From NCBI GenBank assembly GCA_945861965.1, contig CAMAWM010000013.1, positions 1-59,333 of the forward strand: DNA of 59,333 nt, in the 5' to 3' direction. Positions 34,612-42,685 of this stretch are shown here, piece after piece. Within the stretch, counting starts at the first letter, position 1; the number at the start of each line of letters is the position of its first letter. The notes under the pieces are model-generated. The model was not told the origin of the DNA and did no database searches. It saw nothing but the letters and a program-made list of their open reading frames with translations. Made by a program: the position numbers and the translations under genes. This DNA comes from Chitinophaga pinensis (GTDB lineage Bacteria > Bacteroidota > Bacteroidia > UKL13-3).

Positions 34612-34633
34612 CTATCAACATAGGTGTTGATAG
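34612..34633. repeat. Inverted repeat in the divergent kinase/transporter intergenic region
   Basis: Perfect 9 bp arms (CTATCAACA at 34612-34620 and TGTTGATAG at 34625-34633) enclose the 4-nt spacer TAGG. It may be an operator or a small hairpin; the following CTTTGCTTTTG is only mildly T-rich. The rest of 34549-34762 shows no gene and no recognisable preQ1 riboswitch. Confidence 0.4.
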
Positions 34634-34762
34634 CTTTGCTTTTGAAATTAAGAAATTGAAAACTCAAACAAATATTTCATATTGCACAACAATTCAACTT
34701 GCTTGATTTAATTGAAGATTAATTAGATTTTAATATTCAATTTAACTTGAAAGTAATCTCAA

Positions 34763-35539
34763 ATGGAAGAATCAAAACGAAATATTTTATTTTTTTGGCT
34801 GGGCTCTTTTTTTATTGCCAATGCCATAATTGCCGAATTTATTGGTGTTAAAATATTTTCACTCGAACGAACACTTGGATTTGATCCTGTAAACTGGACT
34901 GTTTTTGGGTATGCACTTTCTTTTAATATGACGGCTGGTGTTATTTTGTGGCCAGTTGTTTTTCTAATGACCGATATTATTAATGAGTATTTCGGACATC
35001 GGGCAGTGCGTTTATATTCATACATAGCAGCAGTTTTAATAGCGTATTCGTTTTTTGCGGTTTATTCGGCAATGCATGTTACAGGTGCGGATTTTTGGAA
35101 TTTTAAAAAAATAAACGATACGCAAACGATAGATATGAATAGTGCTTATGACACTATTTTTGGTCAGGGATTGTGGATTATAATAGGTTCGCTTACCGCA
35201 TTTTTAATTGGGCAAATTGTTGATGTAAAAATTTTTCATTCCATACGCAAATCAACAGGAGAAAAACATCTTTGGCTTCGAGCAACAATCAGCACTTTGG
35301 TTTCGCAACTTATTGACAGCTTCGTAGTTTTGTTCATTGCCTTTTATCTTGGCAAGCTTGGAACTGCCGATCAGTGGCCGCTTTCGATGGTTATGGCTAT
35401 TGCCTTGGTAAATTATATTTACAAATTTATTGCTGCTTGGATAATGGTTCCCTTGCTTTATTTTATTCATAAAATAATTGACGAATATTTGGGAAAAGAA
35501 CTTGCGCACAAAATGATGAAAGAAGCAGCAGAAAAGTAA
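34763..35539 (+). CDS. Queuosine precursor transporter (YhhQ/QueT-type, DUF165)
   Basis: A 258-residue membrane protein with about six helices. Family signatures are NAIIAEFIGVKIF (~20), a WPVVFLMTDIINEYFG segment (~73-88), GQIVDVKIFHSIRKSTG (~152-168) and LVSQLIDSFVVLFIAF (~182-197), all typical of the YhhQ/COG1738 family that imports preQ0 or preQ1. With QueA encoded at 24 kb, this suggests the cell modifies tRNA with queuosine from salvaged precursor. Bacteroidota members often carry the longer loop seen at ~120-135. It leads a plus-strand run with the thioredoxin-like and SDR genes. Confidence 0.9.
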   Translation: MEESKRNILFFWLGSFFIANAIIAEFIGVKIFSLERTLGFDPVNWTVFGYALSFNMTAGVILWPVVFLMTDIINEYFGHRAVRLYSYIAAVLIAYSFFAVYSAMHVTGADFWNFKKINDTQTIDMNSAYDTIFGQGLWIIIGSLTAFLIGQIVDVKIFHSIRKSTGEKHLWLRATISTLVSQLIDSFVVLFIAFYLGKLGTADQWPLSMVMAIALVNYIYKFIAAWIMVPLLYFIHKIIDEYLGKELAHKMMKEAAEK

Positions 35540-35588
35540 TATTGATATTAAATTAAAAATTATTTTCGCAAAAAAATAAATATCAACC

Positions 35589-36125
35589 ATGCTAAAAATT
35601 GGCGATAAACTTCCTGCATTTAATTTAATTGGCTTTGATAATAAAATGCATTCTAATTATGATTATGCCGATAAATATGCACTTGCTGTAGTTTTTACAA
35701 GCGATACATCAGAGGTTTCGAAAGCGTATAGCGAAAGACTTATTTCATTGTTTGAAAAATACGAAGACGACAATTTAGGAATTGTTGGTATCAATTCAAA
35801 CGATTCTATTCAATCGCCTAAGGATAGTTTGGAGCACATGAAAAAAGCAGCTGTTTTTTTTGAATTGGATAAACTGAATTTTTTGTATTTGAAAGATGAA
35901 ACACAGGAAATAGCAAAACGATTTGGCGCAAGGGTAAATCCAGAAGTTTTTTTGTTTAACTCCAAGCGCGAGTTGGTTTACAAAGGTGCCATTGACGATG
36001 CTTGGGAAAACGAAGCAATGGTAACTCAGGCATATTTAGAAGATGCAATTGAAGAAGCATTGGATGGAATTGAATCCGATTTTCCTGATATTTCGGCACA
36101 TGGAATTCCGATTATTTGGAAATAG
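35589..36125 (+). CDS. Thioredoxin-fold (AhpC/TSA-like) protein lacking all cysteines
   Basis: A 178-residue protein close to a thioredoxin-family group whose members have VVFTCNHCP, a TP before a strand, and a C-terminal GCxIKWK. Here the CxxC position reads FTSDTSE (Ser38 and Ser41 replace the two cysteines), the C-terminus reads GIPIIWK, and no cysteine occurs anywhere in the chain. The fold elements are retained: KIGDKLPAF at the start, DETQEIAKRFGA (~103-114), the cis-Pro segment RVNPEVFLF and YKGAIDDAW (~132-140). It therefore cannot act as a dithiol oxidoreductase and may be a binding or regulatory pseudo-enzyme. It lies 49 bp after the YhhQ-type gene and ends 50 bp before the SDR start. 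Confidence 0.8.
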   Translation: MLKIGDKLPAFNLIGFDNKMHSNYDYADKYALAVVFTSDTSEVSKAYSERLISLFEKYEDDNLGIVGINSNDSIQSPKDSLEHMKKAAVFFELDKLNFLYLKDETQEIAKRFGARVNPEVFLFNSKRELVYKGAIDDAWENEAMVTQAYLEDAIEEALDGIESDFPDISAHGIPIIWK

Positions 36126-36175
36126 AATTTTTAAAAAAAATAGAAAGACAGTTTAATAAATCAAAAATAAATAAA

Positions 36176-36988
36176 TTGAGTTTGCAAAATAAAGTTGTAA
36201 TTATTACGGGCGCATCATCTGGAATAGGTGAAGCAACAGCTTATGCATTTGCAAAACAAAAATGCAAATTGGTTTTGGCTGCCAGAAATTTAGAAAATTT
36301 AGAAAAAGTAAAAATCAATTGCGAAACTTTAGGTGCAGAAACGATAACAATAAAATGCGATGTGAGCAATGAAGAAAATTGCAAAAGTTTGATAACTGAA
36401 ACTATCGCAAAATTTTCGACCATTCATGTCTTGATCAACAACGCTGGCATAAGTATGCGTGCATTATTTGCCGATGTAAATATGGATGTGTTGAAACAAC
36501 TAATGGAAATAAATTTTTGGGGATCGGTTTACTGCACAAAATATGCACTTCCGTATTTGCTAAAAGAAAAGGGAAGTGTATTAGCTGTAAATTCTGTAGC
36601 CGGAATTAAGGGATTGCCCGGACGAACAGGTTACTCGGCATCAAAATATGCATTGAATGGATTTATGGATGCTTTGCGAATTGAAAACCTGAAAACTGGA
36701 TTGCATGTTGGTGTTATTTGTCCGGGTTATACAAAATCAAATATTCGGAATGCTGCATTGAACAAAAATGCGATGGCGCAAGCTGAAAGTCCATTAGACG
36801 AAGACAAACTTATATTGCCCGAAACAGTTGCTGACTATATTGTTAAAATGCTTGAACAACGAAAAGCTGAAATGGTTTTAAGTATTCAAGGCAAAACGGT
36901 TTTTTGGCTTAATAAATTTTTCCCTCGTTGGCTCGATAAATTAATTTATTCAGCAATTGCCAAAGAAAAAGACTCGCCTTTTAAATAG
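36176..36988 (+). CDS. Short-chain dehydrogenase/reductase (SDR) family oxidoreductase
   Basis: A 270-residue classical SDR. The NAD(P)-binding TGASSGIG is at residues 11-18 from the chosen TTG start at 36176 (MSLQNKVVIITGA). An alternative TTG at 36116 overlaps the previous gene and adds 20 Lys/Ile-rich residues; no ATG or GTG is available. INNAGIS (~87), the catalytic serine in VNSVAGIKG (~135) and YSASKYALNG (~148) complete the active site. The C-terminal FWLNKFFPRWLDKLIYSAI is hydrophobic, as in membrane-associated SDRs of the DhrB/SDR7 type. The substrate is unknown. It is probably co-transcribed with the two upstream genes. Confidence 0.88.
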   Translation: MSLQNKVVIITGASSGIGEATAYAFAKQKCKLVLAARNLENLEKVKINCETLGAETITIKCDVSNEENCKSLITETIAKFSTIHVLINNAGISMRALFADVNMDVLKQLMEINFWGSVYCTKYALPYLLKEKGSVLAVNSVAGIKGLPGRTGYSASKYALNGFMDALRIENLKTGLHVGVICPGYTKSNIRNAALNKNAMAQAESPLDEDKLILPETVADYIVKMLEQRKAEMVLSIQGKTVFWLNKFFPRWLDKLIYSAIAKEKDSPFK

Positions 36989-37119
36989 TATAAATTCGTA
37001 TTTCTATTTTTATTTAATATTGTTTGAATAGAAAAACAGTAGTTAGTCCTTGAAATTTAATAACAGGTAAATACTAAAATGTTTACTCTATGTTTATCCT
37101 AATCTCATTTTAAAACAAA

Positions 37120-37148
37120 AAAACCTTGACTTCAAAAGTCAAGGTTTT
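37120..37148 (-). terminator. Terminator after tRNA-Lys (probably bidirectional)
   Basis: A perfect 13 bp stem (arms 37120-37132 and 37136-37148) with a 3-nt loop lies 11 bp beyond the tRNA 3' end. On the minus strand it is followed by a run of seven T. It may also stop transcripts coming from the SDR gene. Confidence 0.88.
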
Positions 37149-37159
37149 CTAATTCTTTG

Positions 37160-37232
37160 TGATCCCGCTGGGACTCGAACCCAGGACCCCTACATTAAAA
37201 GTGTAATGCTCTACCAGCTGAGCTACGGAATC
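37160..37232 (-). tRNA. tRNA-Lys (anticodon UUU)
   Basis: The minus strand folds as a 73-nt tRNA. The acceptor stem is GATTCCG with CGGGATC (one T-G pair), discriminator A. The D arm is GCTC...GAGC, the anticodon stem TTACA/TGTAG has loop CTTTTAA, and the T arm contains GGTTCGAGTCC. CCA is not encoded. A promoter lies upstream and a terminator downstream, so it is a single-gene unit. Confidence 0.97.
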
Positions 37233-37260
37233 ATTCCCTTTATATAAAAATAACGGGCTG

Positions 37261-37290
37261 CAAATATATTTCAGTTTTGCTTTTTATCAA
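37261..37290 (-). promoter_or_regulatory. Canonical Bacteroidota promoter for tRNA-Lys
   Basis: On the minus strand TTG (37288-37290), a 19 bp spacer and TATATTTG (37261-37268) match the TTG-N19-TAnnTTTG consensus. The predicted start is ~20 bp before the tRNA. The rest of 37269-37441 holds nothing recognisable. Confidence 0.75.
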
Positions 37291-37441
37291 CCTGTTTATA
37301 AAAATAAGCGGATAAAGTTTTAAACACTTGCTGAATAGCTGAATTAACAGCAGTTTAGAGCAATTAACCTTGTGTATTTATTTGCATTGTAGCATTGACT
37401 TTTGTCAGGCAACAATTGTAGTTAATTCGTTCAATTCAAAA

Positions 37442-39364
37442 TTACTGTACAATTCTAAACTCAGTTCTTCGGTTTATTGCTCGTCCTTTTTCTGATGTAT
37501 TATCAGCAATAGCCTGATTGTCTGCATATCCTTTAAAGCTTAGTCGTTCTTTTGCAATTGCATTTGAAACCAAAAAATCAAAAACCGTTTTTGCTCGGTT
37601 GTTAGATAAAATCAAATTGTTTTTTTTCTCTCCTTGATTATCTGTATGTCCGCTTATCTCAATTTTTATTTTCGGATTTGAATTTAAAAATTGTATCAAT
37701 TTATTCAATTCAATTTTCGATTCCTCTTTCAACAAAAATTTATCGGTATCAAAGAAAATATTTCTCAATACAACCTTGGCGCCAATAAATATTGGCTGCA
37801 ATGGAACATTTAATATAAATGTTTCAGTGGAGTTTTGATTTTTGAATGAAAAATTTTCTGAATAAAATAAATAGCCATCTCTGCTTACATTCAAAGCATA
37901 ATCTTTGTTTCCTCGCAGGTTCATTAAAAACTCACCATTTAGTTTATTCGAGTATGATTCAATTACTGTTTTGCCATTGCTCAAGTCAATAAGTTCGACC
38001 TTTGCAGCTAATTTATTTTTAGTTATTGCATCAAACACAATTCCTTTTGCGTAGCCAGTTTGTGTTGGTCTCAAATGCTCAGGTAATTCAAAACCATAAA
38101 TATCCAATCCGCCTTCGCCACCATCTCGTTCCATTGAAATGTATGCAATCTTACCTTCGTTGGTAATTACAATTCCTCTTTCTTCGGTATTTGAGTTGAT
38201 AGGAAAACCTAAATTACTTGGCTTTTGCCACCTTCCATCATTTCCTTTTTTGCTTATAAAAATGTCCATGTTCCCAAACCCTGGATGTCCATTGCTAACA
38301 AAGTACAATGTCTTGTCATCAGCTGCTATAAAAGGGCATTCTTCGTCTTCATCGGTATTTATTTCGGCACCCATATTTATAGGTGGCGACCATCTTCCAT
38401 TGGTGTAAGTTGTGTACCAAATATCTGATTTGCCAAAACCTCCAGAGCGCGAACTTGTAAAATAAAGTGTTTTGCCATTGTACGATAAACTTGGTTGGCT
38501 ATCCCAATCTTTTGAATTTACGGGGGCACCCAAATTTTTAGGTTCAAGCCATTTATCGCCATCTAATTTAGACAAGTACAAATCGCAATGTTGATTGTAC
38601 GATTCGCGTTGGCACGATGTAAAAAAAACATATTGTCCATCTGGCGAAAGTGTAATGGTTCCTTCTTTTGCTTCTGTATTTATAGGAGCTCCAATGTTTT
38701 TTGCAAAATTCCATTGTGCGTTTTCTTTTTTGCTGAAATAGAAATCTTCGTTTGGATGCAAATTATCTCCTAACAATCTTGTAAAGTATAAAGTTTGCCC
38801 ATCAGCAGTAATTCCAGGATAATATTCGTTTAGGTATGAATTGATGTTTTTTCCCAAATTAGTTGGATTGAATTTTACTGGATTTTTTATTGCTTCGACT
38901 GCAAACTCAATATGTATTTTTAGTCGATCTGCTTTATATTTATACCCATAAATATCTTTTTTGGTATTGTACAATTGCATATTTCTATTGGCTTCTTGGT
39001 ATTGACCACTAGCAAATAAATCGCGTGAAAAACCAAAATAGGAGAGTGGATAATTTGAATTAATGGCAATAATGTTTTTGTAGGCATCCATTGATTCTTT
39101 GTATTCGTGAAACAAACTGTGTGTTTCAGCCTTCATCCACCATGCATCAATGTATTTTGGGTCAAGTTTTATGCATTTAGCAAATAATATGCTTGCGCCA
39201 TCGTAATCAGTTCCGGTAAAATGTTGAAGTCCTTCGCCAAATAATCTTTCTGCTTTTTTGTTTTTTGTTCCTGTAAAAACAGTCTCGGGGTTTTGAGAGT
39301 ACAAGTTGCCATTTAAAAAAAGCAAGGAGAAAATAATAAGTTGAATTTTAAATATAGTTTTCAA
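37442..39364 (-). CDS. PorE-like OmpA-family protein, TPR/PD40/OmpA (copy 3)
   Basis: I set the start at TTG 39364, which gives a typical signal peptide (MKTIFKIQLIIFSLLFLNGNLYSQ). A TTG at 39409 would add 15 polar residues, and no ATG exists. The 640-residue protein has a TPR-like region (~35-130) and PD40 repeats (ITADGQTLYFTR, LSPDGQYVFFTS, LSYNGKTLYFTSSRSGGFGKSDIW, IAADDKTLYFVSNG). A carboxypeptidase-regulatory-like domain (~440-510) and an OmpA C-terminal domain (EISGHTDNQGEKKNN, LSNNRAKTV, NRRTEFRIV) follow. It ends the ExbB-ExbD-ExbD-TonB run, so it may link an energised envelope complex to peptidoglycan; a hairpin after tonB may lower its co-transcription. Confidence 0.85.
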   Translation of the reverse strand: MKTIFKIQLIIFSLLFLNGNLYSQNPETVFTGTKNKKAERLFGEGLQHFTGTDYDGASILFAKCIKLDPKYIDAWWMKAETHSLFHEYKESMDAYKNIIAINSNYPLSYFGFSRDLFASGQYQEANRNMQLYNTKKDIYGYKYKADRLKIHIEFAVEAIKNPVKFNPTNLGKNINSYLNEYYPGITADGQTLYFTRLLGDNLHPNEDFYFSKKENAQWNFAKNIGAPINTEAKEGTITLSPDGQYVFFTSCQRESYNQHCDLYLSKLDGDKWLEPKNLGAPVNSKDWDSQPSLSYNGKTLYFTSSRSGGFGKSDIWYTTYTNGRWSPPINMGAEINTDEDEECPFIAADDKTLYFVSNGHPGFGNMDIFISKKGNDGRWQKPSNLGFPINSNTEERGIVITNEGKIAYISMERDGGEGGLDIYGFELPEHLRPTQTGYAKGIVFDAITKNKLAAKVELIDLSNGKTVIESYSNKLNGEFLMNLRGNKDYALNVSRDGYLFYSENFSFKNQNSTETFILNVPLQPIFIGAKVVLRNIFFDTDKFLLKEESKIELNKLIQFLNSNPKIKIEISGHTDNQGEKKNNLILSNNRAKTVFDFLVSNAIAKERLSFKGYADNQAIADNTSEKGRAINRRTEFRIVQ

Positions 39365-39429
39365 AAAAAGATTTGGATTAAATGACGAATTAAAACAAAA
39401 ATTGTGCAAGTGTTAACTAGCAACGCTAA

Positions 39430-39651
39430 TTATTTGCAAAATACTCTATAAATTCTAAACAATCCATACGCAACTAAAATAATGGATGCGGTAGTTTTTA
39501 TGCTTTCATCAAGTGAAAGTGGCAAGTCTAAAAAATACAATCCAAACCCTGCAATCAAATAAAACAAACCCATTATGGCTGAAAAATATCGCAGATAGCT
39601 TTTTACTTTTCTATCTCTTTCTTCTCTTATTTTATCAAGCATTTCAGTCAT
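39430..39651 (-). CDS. Small two-helix membrane protein beside tonB
   Basis: 73 residues from ATG at 39651. A charged N-terminus (DKIREERDRKVKSYLRYF) is followed by two hydrophobic helices (~25-42 and ~50-68). Proteins of this kind often sit beside exb/tonB genes in Bacteroidota, but I know of no tested function. It lies 59 bp after tonB, past the hairpin at 39659-39689, and 65 bp before the copy 3 PorE-like gene. Confidence 0.75.
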   Translation of the reverse strand: MTEMLDKIREERDRKVKSYLRYFSAIMGLFYLIAGFGLYFLDLPLSLDESIKTTASIILVAYGLFRIYRVFCK

Positions 39652-39658
39652 AAAATAA

Positions 39659-39689
39659 AAATAATCACACAGAAACTATGTGATTATTT
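39659..39689 (-). terminator. Hairpin terminator or attenuator after tonB
   Basis: An 11 bp perfect stem (arms 39659-39669 and 39679-39689) with a 9-nt loop. On the minus strand T-rich sequence follows. It lies between tonB and the small membrane protein gene, so it may reduce expression of the two distal genes. Confidence 0.7.
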
Positions 39690-39710
39690 AATATGGTTTT
39701 TTAAATCGTA

Positions 39711-40487
39711 TTATTCGTCTAAAGTAAAATCAACAGGAAGAATAAACCAAACTGCAACAGGATGTCCGTTTTGTTTTCCAGGTGTCCATCTAGGCATATG
39801 CTTGATTGCTTTTTCAGCAGATTCATCACAATTCCATCCTATTTTTTTCAAGAATGAAATTTGTGCAATGCTTCCATCTGGCATCACTGCAAATTTTATT
39901 GTTACTTTTCCTTGAACTCCGGCTTCTTTTGCTGCTGGTGGATATTCTACATGTTCGCGAAGGTATTCGTACATTTTACTTTCTCCGCCAGGAAATTCAG
40001 GGTTTATATCAGCCGACATCAGAATTTGACCATCGGTTTCGTTCAATTCTTCTTTTGCATTTGGGTCGCCTTCTACTGTTTCTTGTCCAGCATCTATTTC
40101 CTTCAATTTTTCCTGAGTTGGTGGCGGTTCGTCCGGAACTTCCTCATCGGGTTTAATTTCAGGCGGTGTAAATTTTACTGTTGATTTTAATGGCGGTGGT
40201 GGTGGCGGATCGGGTGGTGGCGGTTGATCTTTGTCCATTGGTGGTGGTTCTTCCAATTTGGTCGCATCGTCCAACAACACTACTTTTTCACTCGGCAAGT
40301 TTGCTTTAATAAAATTAACAATAACGGGTGTTGCAATAACCAATGTAAAGCCAATAATCGCAAAAATAATTCCTTTAATAGTGTATTCGTTGCTTTTTTT
40401 TCTAAGCACGTAAGCACCATAATCCTGGTTTCTGCCTTCAAAAACCATGTTTACCCACTTATGATCAAATATATTTAGTTTTGTCAT
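39711..40487 (-). CDS. tonB: TonB family energy transducer
   Basis: A 258-residue TonB of the Bacteroidota kind. A cytoplasmic N-terminus with FEGRNQDYGAYVLRKK (~17-32) precedes one membrane helix (~38-60). A Pro-rich periplasmic linker (DQPPPPDPPPPPP, ~90; DEPPPTQEK, ~120) follows, then a C-terminal TonB domain (~180-256; EYPPAAKEAGVQGKVTIKF, MPRWTPGKQNGHPV). It passes proton-motive energy from ExbB/ExbD to outer-membrane TonB-dependent receptors. It lies 17 bp after the second exbD. No receptor gene is in the window. Confidence 0.95.
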   Translation of the reverse strand: MTKLNIFDHKWVNMVFEGRNQDYGAYVLRKKSNEYTIKGIIFAIIGFTLVIATPVIVNFIKANLPSEKVVLLDDATKLEEPPPMDKDQPPPPDPPPPPPLKSTVKFTPPEIKPDEEVPDEPPPTQEKLKEIDAGQETVEGDPNAKEELNETDGQILMSADINPEFPGGESKMYEYLREHVEYPPAAKEAGVQGKVTIKFAVMPDGSIAQISFLKKIGWNCDESAEKAIKHMPRWTPGKQNGHPVAVWFILPVDFTLDE

Positions 40488-40504
40488 TTTGCTTTTTTTA
40501 CAAT

Positions 40505-41149
40505 TTATGGGTTTGTAGCCGCCAATGTTGTTTGAGCTTGTTTTATCAATTCTTTTTCAGGCTCTTCAAGATTAACTATTGCATATCTACCAACGTTACA
40601 AATCAACATTTCGTCTAAAATATCAACCAAATTTTTGAATTTAGCTTTGTCATCTGCTTTAATTATTACAATCAATCCATCTTTAAATTCTTTCACAAAT
40701 GAAATGTGTTTTTTCATCTGTTTTTCATCAATCAGATTGGATCTATACATTTTTTTGTAAATCTCAATCGAATCAATGTTAGGATTTCGTGATGTGTTTT
40801 CTTTTAATATTGCTGATCTAATTCCTCCTGCGCTGTAATCTGTAATTTGTGGTGTCAATGGATCGCCAGTTTTTGAATCGCGGAAATAATACACCACTTT
40901 GTCGTTTTCGGTTAAAATTATTGACATCGTTTGCGAAGCCGGAACTGGAGTTTTTTCGCCTTCCTGAACCGGCATATTAATTTCCATTGTTTTAGGCTTA
41001 TTCATTGATGTTGTAAGCATAAAAAAGGTAATCAACAAAAAACCCAAATCAACCATGGGAGTAAAATCTACTCGTGTAGAAAGTTTCTTTCCATGTGGTT
41101 TTTTGCCTCCTTTTTTATGTCCGCCTCCACCGCCTTCTAATTCTGCCAT
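40505..41149 (-). CDS. exbD: ExbD/TolR family biopolymer transporter (second copy)
   Basis: A 214-residue protein. A Gly/Lys/His-rich N-terminus (EGGGGGHKKGGKKPHGKK) precedes a membrane helix with the VDFTPMVDLGFLLITFFML signature (~28-46), where the aspartate in MVDLGFLL is the proton-path residue. A periplasmic domain follows and ends with VDILDEMLICNVGRYAIVN. It lies 25 bp after the first exbD and 17 bp before tonB. The two ExbD copies probably form a mixed dimer inside the ExbB pore. Confidence 0.93.
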   Translation of the reverse strand: MAELEGGGGGHKKGGKKPHGKKLSTRVDFTPMVDLGFLLITFFMLTTSMNKPKTMEINMPVQEGEKTPVPASQTMSIILTENDKVVYYFRDSKTGDPLTPQITDYSAGGIRSAILKENTSRNPNIDSIEIYKKMYRSNLIDEKQMKKHISFVKEFKDGLIVIIKADDKAKFKNLVDILDEMLICNVGRYAIVNLEEPEKELIKQAQTTLAATNP

Positions 41150-41174
41150 TTTTAATTTTTATTATTAAATTGTG

Positions 41175-41777
41175 TTATTTAATTGCAGCAACTTCAGCTG
41201 ATGTGATGAAGTTAAAACGGTTTACTTTTTTTTCCTGCAATGTTCTTATTATTTGTCTGATGATAGGATAGTTTACATCCTGATCGCCTTTTATTGCAAC
41301 TCTAACATCGTTTTGTGTTAGTCGCGATTGCCAAATCCAATCTGCAAGTTCGTTGTTTAATGAATCGGAAGGAATGCCTTTTTGAATAATTTTTATGCGT
41401 TCCTCGCTTTTCAAATTTATAAATTGTTGCAATTGATTCATTGGCAATCCAAATGTTGAAATAACAGCAAATTTTTTAATTTCATCTTGCGAAAAAGCAA
41501 TCTGATATTTTTTCCCCATTCGCTCAATAAGTTGTTCTTTGTATTGTTGACCTTTCATTTCAAAAAACACCCGATTGTCTTTGGCAATTGTTATTTGCAT
41601 AATGCCGACATCCGGAATTGGAATTTCTGAAACCGAAGAAGGTGTAACCACCTGCACTGGCTCATCGGGTTTAAATTGTGTAGCCAACATAAAAAAAGTC
41701 AACAACAAAAATGCAACATCCGTCATTGCAGTCATGTCAACTGTTGTACTTTTTCTAGGTATTTTTACTTTAGGCAT
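41175..41777 (-). CDS. exbD: ExbD/TolR family biopolymer transporter (first copy)
   Basis: A 200-residue protein with the same signature (VDMTAMTDVAFLLLTFFML, ~13-31) and a periplasmic domain with the ExbD-like NYPIIRQIIRTLQEKKVNRFNF strand-helix (~165-186). It keeps the key aspartate in MTDVAFLL. It lies between exbB (80 bp) and the second exbD (25 bp). Paired ExbD copies are usual in Bacteroidota ExbB-ExbD-ExbD-TonB clusters. Confidence 0.93.
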   Translation of the reverse strand: MPKVKIPRKSTTVDMTAMTDVAFLLLTFFMLATQFKPDEPVQVVTPSSVSEIPIPDVGIMQITIAKDNRVFFEMKGQQYKEQLIERMGKKYQIAFSQDEIKKFAVISTFGLPMNQLQQFINLKSEERIKIIQKGIPSDSLNNELADWIWQSRLTQNDVRVAIKGDQDVNYPIIRQIIRTLQEKKVNRFNFITSAEVAAIK

Positions 41778-41857
41778 AGTTTGATTTTTGATTTATTGAC
41801 GCATTGATTTTTTCATGGAAGGATTAAACTTTCCAAATGAAATCAATTACTCAAAAA

Positions 41858-42685
41858 TTATTTTTTGTGTTGAGCTGCAAAATTTTGAACTATTGTGAAA
41901 CCTGCCTCATCTATCGTGTAGGTTATTTTATCAATACGAGTTGTAAAAACATTGTACATAATAATTGCTACTGCCGAATTAAAGATACCCAATGCTGTAT
42001 TGATCAATGCCTCAGAAATACCATTAGCAAGTGCAGTGCTATCTGGTGCGCCTGCTGTACTCAAAGCCGAGAAAGCTTTAATCATGCCAATTACAGTTCC
42101 CAAAAGTGCTACTAATGTAGATACGGAAGCCATGGTTGAAAGTATCACCAAGTTTTTTTCCAACATGGGTAATTCAAGTGAAGTTGCTTCTTCAATTTCT
42201 TTTTGAATAGCCAATACTTTTTGGTCTCTGTCCATGCTACTATCGCTTTCCATTTCTTGGTATTTATGCAATGCAGTTTTCATAACATTTGCAACCGAAC
42301 CGGTTTGAATATCGCATTCTTTCATTGCTGCACCAACATTTCCAGTTGATAAATGATTCTTTATTTTTCTTACAAATTCTTCGGATGAACCTTTTCCTGA
42401 AGCTTTAGCTATGGTCAATGCTCTTTCGATTGAAAAAGTAATACTCATTAATACAAAAGATAAAAGGAATGGCACAATGTATCCACCTTTATAAATCAAT
42501 CCCAATGTATGGCCAATTCCGTCTGGAACGGGATGATTTGTTACTTTTCCTTCGATAAAATTGGATGAATTACCTAAAATAAATAGGTAAATTAGCCATC
42601 CTACAATTACTAATATTAGAATAGTTAGTGAAGCAAATACACTTCCTGCTTTGCTCTCCTGCTTTTGTGTTGCAACTTGATTCAT
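41858..42685 (-). CDS. exbB: MotA/TolQ/ExbB proton channel family protein
   Basis: A 275-residue membrane protein with about three or four helices. An N-terminal helix (~18-38) is followed by a long cytoplasmic loop with a coiled-coil-like helix (~125-165). The paired pore helices carry LSTMASVSTLVALLGTVIGMIKAFSA and ALINTALGIFNSAVAIIMYN (~175-255), the ExbB/TolQ signature including the pore Thr residues. It heads the exb-tonB operon and forms the pentameric channel that surrounds the ExbD helices. Confidence 0.94.
   Translation of the reverse strand: MNQVATQKQESKAGSVFASLTILILVIVGWLIYLFILGNSSNFIEGKVTNHPVPDGIGHTLGLIYKGGYIVPFLLSFVLMSITFSIERALTIAKASGKGSSEEFVRKIKNHLSTGNVGAAMKECDIQTGSVANVMKTALHKYQEMESDSSMDRDQKVLAIQKEIEEATSLELPMLEKNLVILSTMASVSTLVALLGTVIGMIKAFSALSTAGAPDSTALANGISEALINTALGIFNSAVAIIMYNVFTTRIDKITYTIDEAGFTIVQNFAAQHKK

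Noticed and set aside
25871-34686. The 14-mer TATTTCATATTGCA upstream of both the EF-G paralogue (25871) and the YhhQ-type gene (34673)
   Set aside because: The distances to the starts differ (21 and 76 bp), the word is AT-rich, and no third copy was seen; chance is likely.
34549-34762. preQ1 riboswitch before the YhhQ-type transporter
   Set aside because: No preQ1-type pseudoknot with the usual A-rich tail is visible on the plus strand.
39806-40184. Open frames opposite the tonB proline-rich region
   Set aside because: They arise from the low-complexity Pro codons of tonB on the other strand; tonB has full family motifs.
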